Below are positions 47,366 through 55,281 of a DNA stretch of 63,744 bases, one piece after another. The stretch covers positions 1 to 63,744 of the forward strand of contig JBAYJC010000007.1 of assembly GCA_041665285.1 (NCBI GenBank). Direction: 5' to 3'. The first letter of the stretch is position 1, and each line of letters opens with the position of its first letter. The translations under genes were made by a program, and so were the position numbers. The DNA is from JBAYJC01 sp041665285 (GTDB taxonomy: Bacteria > Patescibacteriota > Patescibacteriia > 2-12-FULL-60-25). The notes beneath the pieces are model-generated. The model did not search any database and had not been told where the DNA came from. It saw nothing but the letters and a program-made list of their open reading frames with translations.

Positions 47366-47443
47366 ATGTTCTGGAGAAGGGGGACAGGGCAAAACAACAA
47401 CAAAACCCATCACGAGATGGGCTGTTTTATTCCATATTTTTAG
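47366..47443 (+). CDS. 25-codon frame in an apparently empty cassette
   Basis: ATG directly after GGAGGAGGT, 25 codons (MFWRRGTGQNNNKTHH..), running through the terminator hairpin at 47401-47432 and ending inside tdk. The ribosome site is too close to the ATG and the frame reads through the terminator, so a real peptide is doubtful. More likely the gene between RBS and terminator was deleted, or the product is a short RNA of about 110 nt. Confidence 0.25.
   Translation: MFWRRGTGQNNNKTHHEMGCFIPYF
47401..47432. terminator. Bidirectional terminator, tdk side and cassette side
   Basis: CCCATC-ACGA-GATGGG hairpin with TGTTTTATT on plus and TTTTGTTGTTGTTTTG on minus. It ends tdk and the 47291 transcript. 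Confidence 0.75.
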
Positions 47444-48036
47444 ATGTAATGATGTTGCAAGCACCGTGCTTCGTACGTCACATTGCCCTGGGATCCTTCG
47501 ATGAGCACAAGCGGATCGTCTGCAGTGACCGGCTGTCCGTCGCGTAGGCGTTGCGTACGTGAGGCATTGTAGCGGCGGCAGACTCCACAGACCGCGCGTG
47601 AGCGATGGATCACGGTTTCTGGGAGCGCCATGAGTGCGGCAGATGTGGAAAAGGGGATGCCGCGGAAATCCGTATCCAGACCGGAAAGGAGGATGGTTTT
47701 GCCACGACGAAGTTCTTCTTTGAGGATGGACACGATATCCGACGGAAACAGCTGGATTTCATCAATGCCGATCACCGTTTTATCATCCATGAGCTCGAGG
47801 AGGGATTTTGTATCATTTGGATCTACGGCCCGCGCTTCATCGAGCATAAGCCCGCTTCGCGATTGGACGGTCGCGCCACGCGTATCAATGGAGGGACGCA
47901 AACACACGAGCGGGATTTGTTGTTCGCGAAAAATCTGGAGATTACGCACAAGCTCCAACGTTTTGCCGCACGCCATGGGTCCCGTAAAAAACGTGAGAGA
48001 ACCAGACGGATCACCTAAGCTCAAAATGGTAGGCAT
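47440..48036 (-). CDS. tdk: Thymidine kinase
   Basis: 198 residues, type II TK. P-loop TGPMACGKT (about 18-26), VCLRPSIDTR, the Walker-B-like VIGIDEIQLFP, the lasso region with a zinc site CGVCRR and a terminal CLQHH. It phosphorylates thymidine (salvage), consistent with a bacterium that takes up nucleosides. The start at 48036 has no Shine-Dalgarno sequence. The promoter (TTGAAC, 16 bp, TGC TATATT) ends 10 nt upstream, so the leader is about 3 nt. Confidence 0.92.
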   Translation of the reverse strand: MPTILSLGDPSGSLTFFTGPMACGKTLELVRNLQIFREQQIPLVCLRPSIDTRGATVQSRSGLMLDEARAVDPNDTKSLLELMDDKTVIGIDEIQLFPSDIVSILKEELRRGKTILLSGLDTDFRGIPFSTSAALMALPETVIHRSRAVCGVCRRYNASRTQRLRDGQPVTADDPLVLIEGSQGNVTYEARCLQHHYI

Positions 48037-48046
48037 ACTAAGATCG

Positions 48047-48074
48047 AATATAGCACGCGGTGCAAGCGGTTCAA
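48047..48074 (-). promoter_or_regulatory. Near-leaderless promoter of tdk
   Basis: Minus strand TTGAAC (48069-48074), 16 bp, TATATT (48047-48052) with TGC before the -10; 10 nt to the ATG. Confidence 0.65.
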
Positions 48075-48081
48075 ATGCCGC

Positions 48082-48297
48082 CTAGGACGGAGCGAAAAAA
48101 GCAAACCATTGTTTACGGGCTTCTTCTTCGGAGAGGCCGTGAGTTTTGGCGAATGAGGTGGCCTGCGTGAGCGACAGCTCACGAATTTGCATGGGCGTGA
48201 GCGGCGTTGGATCCCATTCCATACCGTCTGTATGAAACGCAAGATCCGTATCCCTCCAGCGTCCTTCCTGAGCAAGTGTTGTGGTTTGTTGCGTCAT
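48082..48297 (-). CDS. Small hypothetical protein
   Basis: 71 residues, acidic and soluble. The C-terminal 40 residues read like a short helical domain (TPMQIRELSLTQATSFAKTHGLSEEEARKQWFAFF), similar in style to small helix-turn-helix or DUF domains, but no family is claimed. The ATG starts one base after the stop of the 48299 gene, so it is cotranscribed with it. An in-frame ATG at 48315 lies inside that gene and is less likely. Confidence 0.55.
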   Translation of the reverse strand: MTQQTTTLAQEGRWRDTDLAFHTDGMEWDPTPLTPMQIRELSLTQATSFAKTHGLSEEEARKQWFAFFAPS

Positions 48298-48298
48298 A

Positions 48299-49768
48299 TT
48301 ATTCAGTATAGCCAATGGCTTTTTTCAGCAAGCCAAGATTCTGTCCAGCTTGTGGCTGATTGGCCTTCAGTTCGATTTTCCCAAACCAGTCTGTACGTAA
48401 TAGCTGTTGTTTTTCATCATATCCTTTTGTGATAAGCGCCAGCTGACCGGCGGTCAAGGCACGTGTTTCGAGTTGTGCGTTGGCCTGTTCGTATCCCTCG
48501 GTTCCCTTGAGTGCGTCTACAGCGGCTTGCGTAGTCCAGTGTTTATCTTTGGTCCGGCGAAATAATGGTTTGCCAACATTGGCGAGTAGCTGTGGCGTGA
48601 TGAGTTCTGGATGTGCAAGTAAATGATCGAATTCGGCAAGCGCTTCGGCGATATCTGGGTCGGTCGGCTCTTCATTTGGACGTAATAACCCCAGTTGTTG
48701 CATTTGATTTTGGAATTTCTGTTTTGCATTCTCGACAACGCCCTCTACGGTCAGTCCTTCCTTTTCCATGGCCTCTAAGTCCCATCCAAAACCATACGAT
48801 GCCCATGCCGCACAACCAATGTCGATATTGGCATGAAGAGAGATTTGATCGTATCCACGATCAAGATACTCTTTGAGACAAGCGCGATATAATGCTCTGC
48901 CTGTGCCTTTGCCAATGAGCTTATCCGGCATGTTGAAGCGTGAATGGTCAACGCGGACGTGCATGGTAGGCTCTTGCCCTGGTTCCGAAGGCGCGTCATT
49001 GCGCTCGATATAGACCATGCGGCTACACTCAATAACATCGTCGGTTATTTGTTCCGCTTGTTTTTGCTCGTAGACATACCGAACTTCGAATACTGCCTTT
49101 ACAAGGCCACGTTCGTCATACTCTGTCATCATGGGGCGACAGATTGGGGAAACGGTTCCTGCTTCTGCGGGAATGTAAGAAAGCGCTTCTGGTTGTGCTA
49201 AATATTTTGTTGCATCCATGCTGTGGATGAGCGTTTCTGGGTGATCGCCGATCCCTTCTTTCATGGCGATAATTTCCTCCAGGTTTCCCAGTTTTGTCAG
49301 TGGGATGAGATCTGTAATTTTTTCTTGTTGTGTTGATGAAATTTGTTCTAGGGAAGCCAGATAGGCACGGTCTGTTAGCAAGCGATGCGTGATAAACGAA
49401 CCGAATCTACTTTCGCAAGCCTCGCGTACGGGTTTTTCGTAGGCATGGCCTACGCGAGCAATCTCTAAGAGACGCGAGAGCGCGGAAAGATTACATGGTT
49501 CTGCAGTAATAATATCCATGGTGTGAGACTCTATCGGCCCGTAGGCAAGCATGGCAGAGTCTTCAACTGTTTGCATGAGCGCTTGCAGTTTTTTTGTATT
49601 GAGCGGTTGATCCAGCTGTAGAGAACGAAGTACTTCTTCCATGAGGGCATCTGGCGTTGCTTCTCCTTCTGAGAGAGTAAACTCTACAGCGCCAGGTGTT
49701 TCTGTGGTGGCGATAGTCTCGGTGTGTAATGGTTGTTCGGGAGCGATGGGCGCGCGTTCAATAGGCAT
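48299..49768 (-). CDS. Hypothetical protein with internal GNAT-like motif
   Basis: 489 residues, no signal or membrane helix. The N-terminal 40 residues are Glu/Thr/Pro-rich and disordered. Residues about 45-190 are helical. Residues about 205-330 contain strands and the segment DKLIGKGTGRALYRACLKEYLDRGYDQISLHANID, which resembles the acetyl-CoA-binding motif A of GNAT acetyltransferases ((R/Q)xxGx(G/A)). The C-terminus is helical. A protein- or peptide-modifying role is possible but unproven. Class 1: an extended -10-like TGC TACATT and a TATGAT lie just upstream of the ATG. Operon with the 71-residue gene. Confidence 0.55.
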   Translation of the reverse strand: MPIERAPIAPEQPLHTETIATTETPGAVEFTLSEGEATPDALMEEVLRSLQLDQPLNTKKLQALMQTVEDSAMLAYGPIESHTMDIITAEPCNLSALSRLLEIARVGHAYEKPVREACESRFGSFITHRLLTDRAYLASLEQISSTQQEKITDLIPLTKLGNLEEIIAMKEGIGDHPETLIHSMDATKYLAQPEALSYIPAEAGTVSPICRPMMTEYDERGLVKAVFEVRYVYEQKQAEQITDDVIECSRMVYIERNDAPSEPGQEPTMHVRVDHSRFNMPDKLIGKGTGRALYRACLKEYLDRGYDQISLHANIDIGCAAWASYGFGWDLEAMEKEGLTVEGVVENAKQKFQNQMQQLGLLRPNEEPTDPDIAEALAEFDHLLAHPELITPQLLANVGKPLFRRTKDKHWTTQAAVDALKGTEGYEQANAQLETRALTAGQLALITKGYDEKQQLLRTDWFGKIELKANQPQAGQNLGLLKKAIGYTE

Positions 49769-49801
49769 ATAAATGTAGCAACATCATACAAAGCGCGTAG
49801 G

Positions 49802-49829
49802 AAAAAAGAAAAGAACACCCGGGTGGTGT
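49802..49829 (-). terminator. Terminator of the 49829 gene
   Basis: Minus strand AACACC-ACCCG-GGTGTT hairpin followed by CTTTTCTTTTTT. Confidence 0.65.
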
Positions 49830-50044
49830 TAGTTGTGGAGCTCCTGGAGTTGTTGTTTCCAGGTGTTGTAGTGCGGATGAGCGGGGTAGAAGGCAATGAG
49901 CGTCTGGTAGGCCCAGGCCGCTCGTTCGCGATCTGCCGTTTTGCCGATGCGCTCGAGGTTGCTCACGTTGAAGTCGATGACATCCTCGGATGGAGGGGCG
50001 AGAGAGTCAGGGGTGTGAATATTCTCGCACCGTGGATTACGCAT
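49829..50044 (-). CDS. Small TPR-like protein
   Basis: 71 residues; the start follows TAGGAGGAACC. The C-terminal half (NVSNLERIGKTADRERAAWAYQTLIAFYPAHPHYNTWKQQLQELHN) looks like one tetratricopeptide-type helix pair with the usual A..A..Y and P spacing. It begins 9 nt after the sirtuin stop and shares its transcript. A protein-protein contact role next to the deacylase is an inference. Confidence 0.6.
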   Translation of the reverse strand: MRNPRCENIHTPDSLAPPSEDVIDFNVSNLERIGKTADRERAAWAYQTLIAFYPAHPHYNTWKQQLQELHN

Positions 50045-50052
50045 GGTTCCTC

Positions 50053-50793
50053 CTAGGCGAACAGCTCTGTGAGGGCCTTGGTAGCAGGCATCCTGATGCG
50101 AAAGGTCGCTGGCACTGCATTATCGCAGGGGTTTACGTCCGCGACGATCGCCCCGCACATGCGCGCCAGGCGCGGAATGTCTGCGGCAGGGCGGACGGTG
50201 CCTGCAGTGCCGATCACGAGGACGATCTTTGCGGAGAGAGCGCACTGGAGTGCGGGGTTGAGTACGTCTTTTGGCACGGACTCATGGTAGAACACGACCG
50301 CAGGGCGTTCCAGACCACCGCACACAGGACAGGAGGGCACGGCGAAGTCAAAGGACAGGTCTTCGCGCTCGTTGTCACATGCGATACAGCGATTCCGCCA
50401 TACGGAACCGTGGAGGCGCATGACACGCTCATGCCCTGCTCGTTCGTGGAGCCCGTCCACATTTTGGGTGGCAAGGGTCATGTTATCGTGCTCTTTTGCG
50501 AATTTCGCGAGGAGTAGATGTGCCGCGTTGGGCTTGCAGGCGTGGAGCGTCTGTCGCACCTCGCGATGCCATTCCCAGACGAGCTCCGGCGTCCTTGCAA
50601 AGGTCTCGGGCGTGAGGAGGTCGTTGGTCTGATGCCCTCTCCAGTTTCGTCCGGTCTCCGCGAAGGTTGGCACCCCACTCTCTTTGGAAATACCCGCTCC
50701 TGTGAGCACGAACAGGTGCTGGTCAGGACGCAGGGCCTCGAGAAGAATACGGAGAGCATCGAGGCAGTCGCGTGTGAAGTCACGATGCGTCAT
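50053..50793 (-). CDS. cobB: Sir2-family NAD-dependent protein deacylase
   Basis: 246 residues. Sirtuin core: NAD-binding LTGAGISKESGVPTF (about 29-43), TQNVDGLHERAG, catalytic His in RLHGS, zinc site with CIAC and CPVCGG, and VIGTAGTVRP, the usual GTS-like NAD loop. It removes acyl groups from lysines using NAD+. The residues Y and R that mark bacterial desuccinylases are not apparent, so it is probably a deacetylase. Start after AGGAGAAACCC; class 2, followed by the small TPR-like gene. Confidence 0.93.
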   Translation of the reverse strand: MTHRDFTRDCLDALRILLEALRPDQHLFVLTGAGISKESGVPTFAETGRNWRGHQTNDLLTPETFARTPELVWEWHREVRQTLHACKPNAAHLLLAKFAKEHDNMTLATQNVDGLHERAGHERVMRLHGSVWRNRCIACDNEREDLSFDFAVPSCPVCGGLERPAVVFYHESVPKDVLNPALQCALSAKIVLVIGTAGTVRPAADIPRLARMCGAIVADVNPCDNAVPATFRIRMPATKALTELFA

Positions 50794-50868
50794 GGGTTTC
50801 TCCTACGCTGTCACTTGTGTGACGGGCTAGATTTGCATGATTTTCCGCGTTTGTCAAGCCGGCAATAT

Positions 50869-50895
50869 AAAAAAAGACCTATCTAGGATAGGTGA
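50869..50895 (-). terminator. Terminator of the 50883 gene
   Basis: Minus strand ACCTATC-CTA-GATAGGT hairpin, then CTTTTTTT. The stop codon lies in the loop. Confidence 0.7.
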
Positions 50896-51596
50896 TTGCC
50901 TGAGGAGACGAGCTTTGCCACGTCCCTCCACGTGGCGCAGGGGATGACGCGGATGTCTGAGCGGCAGGGCTTGTAGGCGCCCAGATGGATCACCGTGCCT
51001 GGGTAGTCTGCGGGGAGGGCCATGATCACGCTCGTGGAGTCTTCGATGATGCCGATGGCGTACGGCCAGAGCGCGGCGATCATTTGGGCTTTCCAGAGGT
51101 TGCCTTTGGCATAGGAGGCGGGTTCGTTGCCCACGTCCGGGTGGTGGATGATAGGTCGACTCGGAAAGGAGCGACTCTCAAGCCAGCCTCGCGTGGCGCA
51201 GATCGTCGGCGTTGAGCGAACGGTACAATAGCCAGCGAGAGATAGAAGCCCCTTGTTGACGAGCGCGGAGAGCGTTTCAGCCCCTTCTATCAAGGGCATG
51301 GTGTGAAAGTGCGGCGGCTCGTTCAGCATCATGCGCGCCATGAACGCCTGCGCCTCCGCATTTCCGACGAGATGCGGCATGGCCTGGAACGAGCCGATTT
51401 CCGCGTGGTGTGCACGCCAGTCAAGCCCTTTGGGCGCAGGAAGCAGTTCGGTAAGGATGGGGATCCACGCGCCGACCACGTCTGCGACGGTGGCATCAAT
51501 GTCGCTGAGGAAGCCTGGACCATCTGCGTTCGCGAGGAGAAGAAGCGCCTCGCGCAGATCCGAAGTCGAGGGAAATCCCGCGAAGAGGGAAGAGCT
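50883..51596 (-). CDS. HAD-superfamily hydrolase-like protein
   Basis: 237 residues; the start at 51596 follows GAAAGGAAC. Motif I is intact as LSDIDATVADVV (about 32-42; first Asp nucleophile, second acid/base). A cap region with MPHLVGNAEAQAFM follows. Motif II may be GYCTVRSTP. A Lys (AKGNLWKAQM) and motif III IIEDSTSVIMAL complete the set. The order resembles 5'-nucleotidase/phosphatase HADs acting on small phosphates; the substrate is unknown. Class 2 monocistronic unit with terminator. The 218-nt gap to 51815 holds a degenerate palindromic repeat and the next promoter. Confidence 0.65.
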   Translation of the reverse strand, partial: SSSLFAGFPSTSDLREALLLLANADGPGFLSDIDATVADVVGAWIPILTELLPAPKGLDWRAHHAEIGSFQAMPHLVGNAEAQAFMARMMLNEPPHFHTMPLIEGAETLSALVNKGLLSLAGYCTVRSTPTICATRGWLESRSFPSRPIIHHPDVGNEPASYAKGNLWKAQMIAALWPYAIGIIEDSTSVIMALPADYPGTVIHLGAYKPCRSDIRVIPCATWRDVAKLVSSGNHLS

Positions 51597-51622
51597 CATA
51601 AGCCGTTCCTTTCTCTCTTTTG

Positions 51623-51697
51623 TCATCCTGAACGCAACGCCAACCGATGCGGAGTGAGATTCTTCGTTTTGCTCCGCGTCGCTCAGAATGCCATAGA
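51623..51697. repeat. Diverged copy of the GTCAT..CTGA palindromic repeat
   Basis: GTCATCCTGAACGC .. TGAGATTCTTCG .. GCTCAGAATGCC, with the same end and centre words as 47187-47264. Confidence 0.55.
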
Positions 51698-51814
51698 GGA
51701 GGCTCGCTGTGCAAATAGGATCAGGTCTGGCGGCGGGTGTGATCCTAGCCCTTGACGAAAGGAGTTTTTTTGTGTAAGGAATTGTCAGCAGAAGCTTGAA
51801 AAGGAAGGCGTATC

Positions 51815-52474
51815 ATGCAAAAGCATCTGTTGTTTGATCGGGTTCTGCCTCTGATCCAGGAGACGGTGTCAGCTCGTGGATTGAGTGCTCCGCCGCTCTT
51901 GGTTGCTGTGGCGGGCGGCAGTTGTTCGGGCAAGACCACGTTGGCCAAGCATCTGACCCGGGCACTCACATCTGGAGGAAGCTCCACGGCACTGCTCTGC
52001 GAAGATTGGTATTTCAAGGACCACGATGATCCGACCGTTCCGTCCTTGGGAGCGTATCCGTGGTTTGACCATCCAGCGGCATTCCACGTGGATGCATTCC
52101 TGCGTGCAGTGGATCGGTTGCGCGCAGGTGGGTCTTGCGAGCGGCCCGTGTATAATCTGCACGAGAATCGGCGCACGGCAGAGCGTGTCACCGTGCTCCC
52201 CGGTCGCGTCGTTCTCGCAGAGGGGCTTTACGTGATGGACGCGCTCAAGCGATACGCGCGAGGCTCCTTGTTCCTGTTTGTGGATGCAGAGGATGACGTA
52301 CGCCTGGAGTGTCGTGTTCAACGAGACGCGGCGTCCTACGGATTCCTGCGTACGTCGGTTGAGGCGTACTGGACACGATTTGTGCTTCCGGCACATCGCG
52401 AGTATGTCTTGCGCCAGAAGCGTCTTGCCACATATGTGGTGCAGAACAATGTTGCGCGCGAGATGAGGGATTGA
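51815..52474 (+). CDS. Uridine kinase-like P-loop kinase
   Basis: 219 residues; the start follows AAAAGGAAGG. P-loop VAGGSCSGKTT (about 32-42), the substrate segment EDWYFKDHDDP, YPWFDHPAAFHVDAF, VYNLHENRR, and AEGLYVMDAL, all in the order of uridine kinase/phosphoribulokinase proteins. The lid Arg region is RDAASYGF. It likely phosphorylates uridine/cytidine or a related small molecule in salvage. Family substrate cannot be fixed. Class 2. The promoter of the next gene overlaps its TGA stop. Confidence 0.82.
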   Translation: MQKHLLFDRVLPLIQETVSARGLSAPPLLVAVAGGSCSGKTTLAKHLTRALTSGGSSTALLCEDWYFKDHDDPTVPSLGAYPWFDHPAAFHVDAFLRAVDRLRAGGSCERPVYNLHENRRTAERVTVLPGRVVLAEGLYVMDALKRYARGSLFLFVDAEDDVRLECRVQRDAASYGFLRTSVEAYWTRFVLPAHREYVLRQKRLATYVVQNNVAREMRD

Positions 52475-52499
52475 CAGAGCGCAGGAAAAGTGCTGACAT
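52471..52499 (+). promoter_or_regulatory. Promoter of the 52519 gene
   Basis: TTGACA (52471-52476) overlaps the upstream stop, 17 bp, TGACAT (52494-52499), then ACGGAGGA and the ATG. Confidence 0.6.
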
Positions 52500-52518
52500 T
52501 CTGCGCACGGAGGACGCC

Positions 52519-53121
52519 ATGAGAGAGTTCGATGGTGCATTGCCGTATCCGGGTCGGATCCCGCGCCTGGGCTTGGTGTTTGCCCTTGCGCTCGCCGTGA
52601 TCATCTTCCTGATGCCTTACTACGAGGCGTGGCTCGAGCCGTACTGGTGGGGCTGGCTCGCCTGTGTCGGGCTGTACGCTGTCGCAAGGCAGATCAGGCG
52701 CGTGCCGGAGAACGACCCCGAGTGGAGTTACTGGTTCGTGAAGAACAACGTGGTCCATCCGGCCGAGCCGGGGTGGTACTTCTTCAAGAATCATCGCCTG
52801 TTCGGCCTTCACGACGGACTGCGGTTCCATCATCGCTACATCGCATCCGACGATCGGTGCACAGGCCACGTAACCTACACGCTGAACTTCTGCTTTCACG
52901 GGCACGAGGGGACAGGCAGGCGTCCGCGCGCGAGACACGCAAGGGCGTTCTACACGTGGTACCGGGAGCGTATGCCGTATACGTGCGGAATCAGGATCGA
53001 GCAGATGAATTACTTCTTCAGAGAGGTGGACCACGAAGCGTTCGTGCTGAGCTCTTTGGAGAGCTATGTCACGCTCATGGGTACCAACTGGAGGCTTTAC
53101 CCGCCGCAACGTTCTCGCTGA
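52519..53121 (+). CDS. Membrane protein with soluble C-terminal domain, unknown
   Basis: 200 residues; the start at 52519 is set by ACGGAGGACGCC, and an upstream in-frame ATG lacks a site. Two close hydrophobic helices (about 16-35, LGLVFALALAVIIFLMPYY, and 38-53, WWGWLACVGLYAVA) are followed by a 145-residue domain rich in Tyr, Phe, His and Arg (FFKNHRLFGLHDGLRFHHRY, YFFREVDHEAF). No family recognised. It directly follows the uridine-kinase-like gene but has its own promoter and terminator. Confidence 0.6.
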   Translation: MREFDGALPYPGRIPRLGLVFALALAVIIFLMPYYEAWLEPYWWGWLACVGLYAVARQIRRVPENDPEWSYWFVKNNVVHPAEPGWYFFKNHRLFGLHDGLRFHHRYIASDDRCTGHVTYTLNFCFHGHEGTGRRPRARHARAFYTWYRERMPYTCGIRIEQMNYFFREVDHEAFVLSSLESYVTLMGTNWRLYPPQRSR

Positions 53122-53140
53122 ACCGTCGCGGCGTTTTTAT
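53102..53140 (+). terminator. Terminator of the 52519 gene
   Basis: CGCCGCAACG pairs with CGTCGCGGCG (one mismatch), then TTTTTATTT. The left arm lies in the last codons. Confidence 0.7.
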
Positions 53141-53142
53141 TT

Positions 53143-53240
53143 GGGGTCAGGTACCGATTTTGCCGTGCGTGCGGCGATTTTATCGCTGTGTGGAGAGGTA
53201 ATTTTGATTTTCATTCTTGAAAATCGGGGTCAGGTCTGGT
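53143..53240. repeat. GGGGTCAGG element, left copy of a 69-bp direct repeat
   Basis: Bounded by GGGGTCAGGTACC (53143) and GGGGTCAGGTCT (53226). Positions 53172-53240 match 54585-54653 at 68 of 69 bases, in the same orientation. The 53302-54477 gene lies between. Confidence 0.85.
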
Positions 53241-53269
53241 TGGGGTCTGGTGGGTGGGGATTTGTAGAT

Positions 53270-53299
53270 AAAAAAACACCGTTGAGAGGTCAACGGTTT
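53270..53299 (-). terminator. Terminator of the 53302 gene
   Basis: Minus strand AACCGTTGA-CCTC-TCAACGGTG hairpin followed by TTTTTTT. Confidence 0.8.
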
Positions 53300-53301
53300 T
53301 G

Positions 53302-54477
53302 TTAGCGGTTGCGCTTTCTGGTGTCCATCCAGCGCTCGATGGAGTCTTCGCTCACGCCTTCACCGAGGGAGGCCGAGCGTTCCAGCTCTTCGCGGATGAG
53401 CTTATCGTAGACGTCTTCGTCAGCAGGCATGTTCTCCGGGGTGCAGACTGCCTGATCCGCCAGGGCTTGTCTGCACACATCTTCGTCCAAGCGCACGTTA
53501 TATAGCATGCTACGCCCCTCCTCCAGGAGAGAAGGGGACGAGCTTGTGTTGAGCGCGGGGATGTCTGCGGCTTGCATGATCTCTGCCATGACGCGTTCGC
53601 AGACAACAAGGTCTTCTTCGAGACGTGTAGGATCGCCCTTGGCAAACAAGGTTGCCGCTTGTGTCGGCACATGCGCCTCGATGTCTTCCTTGAGCTGGGC
53701 GGTGAACTGCTGAACCTGCGCGATCTCCTGCGCGACCAGGGTCTCGAATCGCTCGATCTCTTCCTCTGCTACCGCACGCATGTCCGCGAGGCGTTCGAGC
53801 AAAGAGAGATCCTCGAGCGGCTCGCGCAGAGACTGGATGCGCTGGATGCAGGTCGCGAAGTGCTGTTCGAGTCGATCTAGCTGAGCCTTGAGAGCCCCTC
53901 GTGTGTGACGCAGTCGTCTGAAGACGCTGTTTGTCTGCGCGGCGCTCTGCTCCAGCGCGGCGCGCATGGGGCCTGTGCGTGTCTTGATACGCTCATACAG
54001 ATCGTACAACTCACGCGCCATGAGATGCTCCTGTCGCTGAAGACGAAGGAGCATCCCGGTAAGCTTTGAATCCCCTCCAATGGCACGGTCGCGCTCTTGC
54101 TCTACGGCCACTTGCAGGTGGTGGAGCAGGAGCTCGCGCGGGCTCATACGAGCAAGCTCGGCGAGTCTCGTCCTCTCCGATTTCCAGTCGAGCACCCTTT
54201 GAAGGAGGATGCCCAAGGCAAAGAAGACAGCCGGGACGATGGCAAGAGGCGTTGACCGAAGTTGTACGACGAAGAGGATGCTCAGGAGGACTGAGAGCGT
54301 GTCCCCGATCCAGTGGAAGCGAATCGTCGCTGGTCCGCGCAGGAGCTTGATGAGCTGGTACCAGTGTGGCCAGGCGTACTGAGCAGGATCGATGCTCTTG
54401 CCCTTGAGAGCGCCAGCCAGCTCCTTGGTTTCTGCGATCTTAGCAAGGCTTCTTTTGTGCAAGGGACGCTTTTTCAC
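53302..54477 (-). CDS. Membrane protein with long coiled-coil domain
   Basis: 391 residues from a GTG start at 54477, chosen because AAAGGAA lies 7 nt upstream. The frame extends to an ATG at 54627, but that lies in the repeat element. Two membrane helices near the N-terminus (about 57-75, IGDTLSVLLSILFVVQL, and 80-96, AIVPAVFFALGILLQRV), then about 200 residues of coiled coil (LEQSAAQTNSVFRRLRHTRGALKAQLDRLEQ; EEEIERFETLVAQEIAQVQQFTAQLKEDIEA) and an acidic tail. Unknown family. The gene and its terminator are bracketed by 69-bp direct repeats. Confidence 0.65.
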   Translation of the reverse strand: MKKRPLHKRSLAKIAETKELAGALKGKSIDPAQYAWPHWYQLIKLLRGPATIRFHWIGDTLSVLLSILFVVQLRSTPLAIVPAVFFALGILLQRVLDWKSERTRLAELARMSPRELLLHHLQVAVEQERDRAIGGDSKLTGMLLRLQRQEHLMARELYDLYERIKTRTGPMRAALEQSAAQTNSVFRRLRHTRGALKAQLDRLEQHFATCIQRIQSLREPLEDLSLLERLADMRAVAEEEIERFETLVAQEIAQVQQFTAQLKEDIEAHVPTQAATLFAKGDPTRLEEDLVVCERVMAEIMQAADIPALNTSSSPSLLEEGRSMLYNVRLDEDVCRQALADQAVCTPENMPADEDVYDKLIREELERSASLGEGVSEDSIERWMDTRKRNR

Positions 54478-54554
54478 GTCGTGTTCCTTTGTTATCTCTT
54501 CTGAGAGGAGAGGCGTGCGCCGATTGAGACAGAAAACCAGGGAAAGGTCAATAG

Positions 54555-54653
54555 CGGGGTCACTTCTCCTTTTCGCCGCTCGTCCGGCGATTTCATCGCT
54601 GTGTGGAGAGGTAATTTTGATTTTCATTCTTGAAAATCGGGGTCAGGTCTGGT
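54555..54653. repeat. GGGGTCA element, right copy of the 69-bp direct repeat
   Basis: Begins with GGGGTCA (54555-54562 region) and ends with GGGGTCAGGTCTGGT (54639-54653). 54585-54653 repeats 53172-53240. Its end may supply a TTGAAA -35 for maf (17 bp before TAGGTT); that -10 is weak. Confidence 0.85.
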
Positions 54654-54666
54654 AGGTTGGTTTGGT

Positions 54667-55257
54667 ATGCGTATTGTTCTTGGGTCTGGCTCTTCGTCGC
54701 GTAAGCGAGCGCTTACGGAAATGGGATTTGTTTTTGAAGTCATGAAAGCGGATATCGACGAAAGAGCGATTCGTGATGAGGATCCGGTTGCGCTGGTCCA
54801 AAAACTCGCGCAGGCAAAAGCAGATGCGATCGCGCCAAACATTGAACCGCCGGCCATGCTTATTTGCGGCGATCAGGTGGTGGTATGCGATGGGCGTATT
54901 TTGGAGAAGCCGGTCGATGCTGATGAGGCACGCACTTTTTTGCGTCTCTACGCCACGCATGCGCCTGAGATCGTGGGTAGCCTATGTGTGGTGAACATCG
55001 CGACAGGGGAGCGGGCGGTCGGTTACCATCGTTTGCGTGTAGTGTTCAAGACGATTCCAGAAGAGGCGATCGAGCAATTTATCAAAGACGGCATTATTTT
55101 TCATGCGGCAGGCGGTTTTTACGCCGAAGATCCATCCTTTGCGCCATATGTCGTTTCTATCGAAGGCACGCTGGATGCGTGTATGGGCGTGCCAAAGGAG
55201 CTTCTTTTTCGCTTGATGAAGCAAGTCGGGTGGGTTGACGAGACCCCCAAAACGTGA
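54667..55257 (+). CDS. maf: Maf-like nucleotide pyrophosphatase
   Basis: 196 residues. MRIVLGSGSSSRKRALTEMGFVFEV is the Maf N-terminus with the phosphate-binding SSSR. ICGDQVVVCDGRILEKPVD corresponds to the (a)DTvV..iLgKP core with the catalytic Asp, and FHAAGGFYAED to the AGgY segment. Family members hydrolyse non-canonical or canonical NTPs/dTTP to monophosphates. Motifs are more diverged than in E. coli Maf/YhdE, so substrate type is open. No Shine-Dalgarno sequence at the start, hence class 1. It begins 13 nt after the repeat element. Confidence 0.82.
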   Translation: MRIVLGSGSSSRKRALTEMGFVFEVMKADIDERAIRDEDPVALVQKLAQAKADAIAPNIEPPAMLICGDQVVVCDGRILEKPVDADEARTFLRLYATHAPEIVGSLCVVNIATGERAVGYHRLRVVFKTIPEEAIEQFIKDGIIFHAAGGFYAEDPSFAPYVVSIEGTLDACMGVPKELLFRLMKQVGWVDETPKT

Positions 55258-55263
55258 TGATCT
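55235..55263 (+). promoter_or_regulatory. Promoter of the 55282 lipoprotein gene
   Basis: TTGACG (55235-55240), 17 bp, TGATCT (55258-55263), lying in the end of maf. Confidence 0.55.
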
Positions 55264-55281
55264 ATTCGCACGGAGTACACC

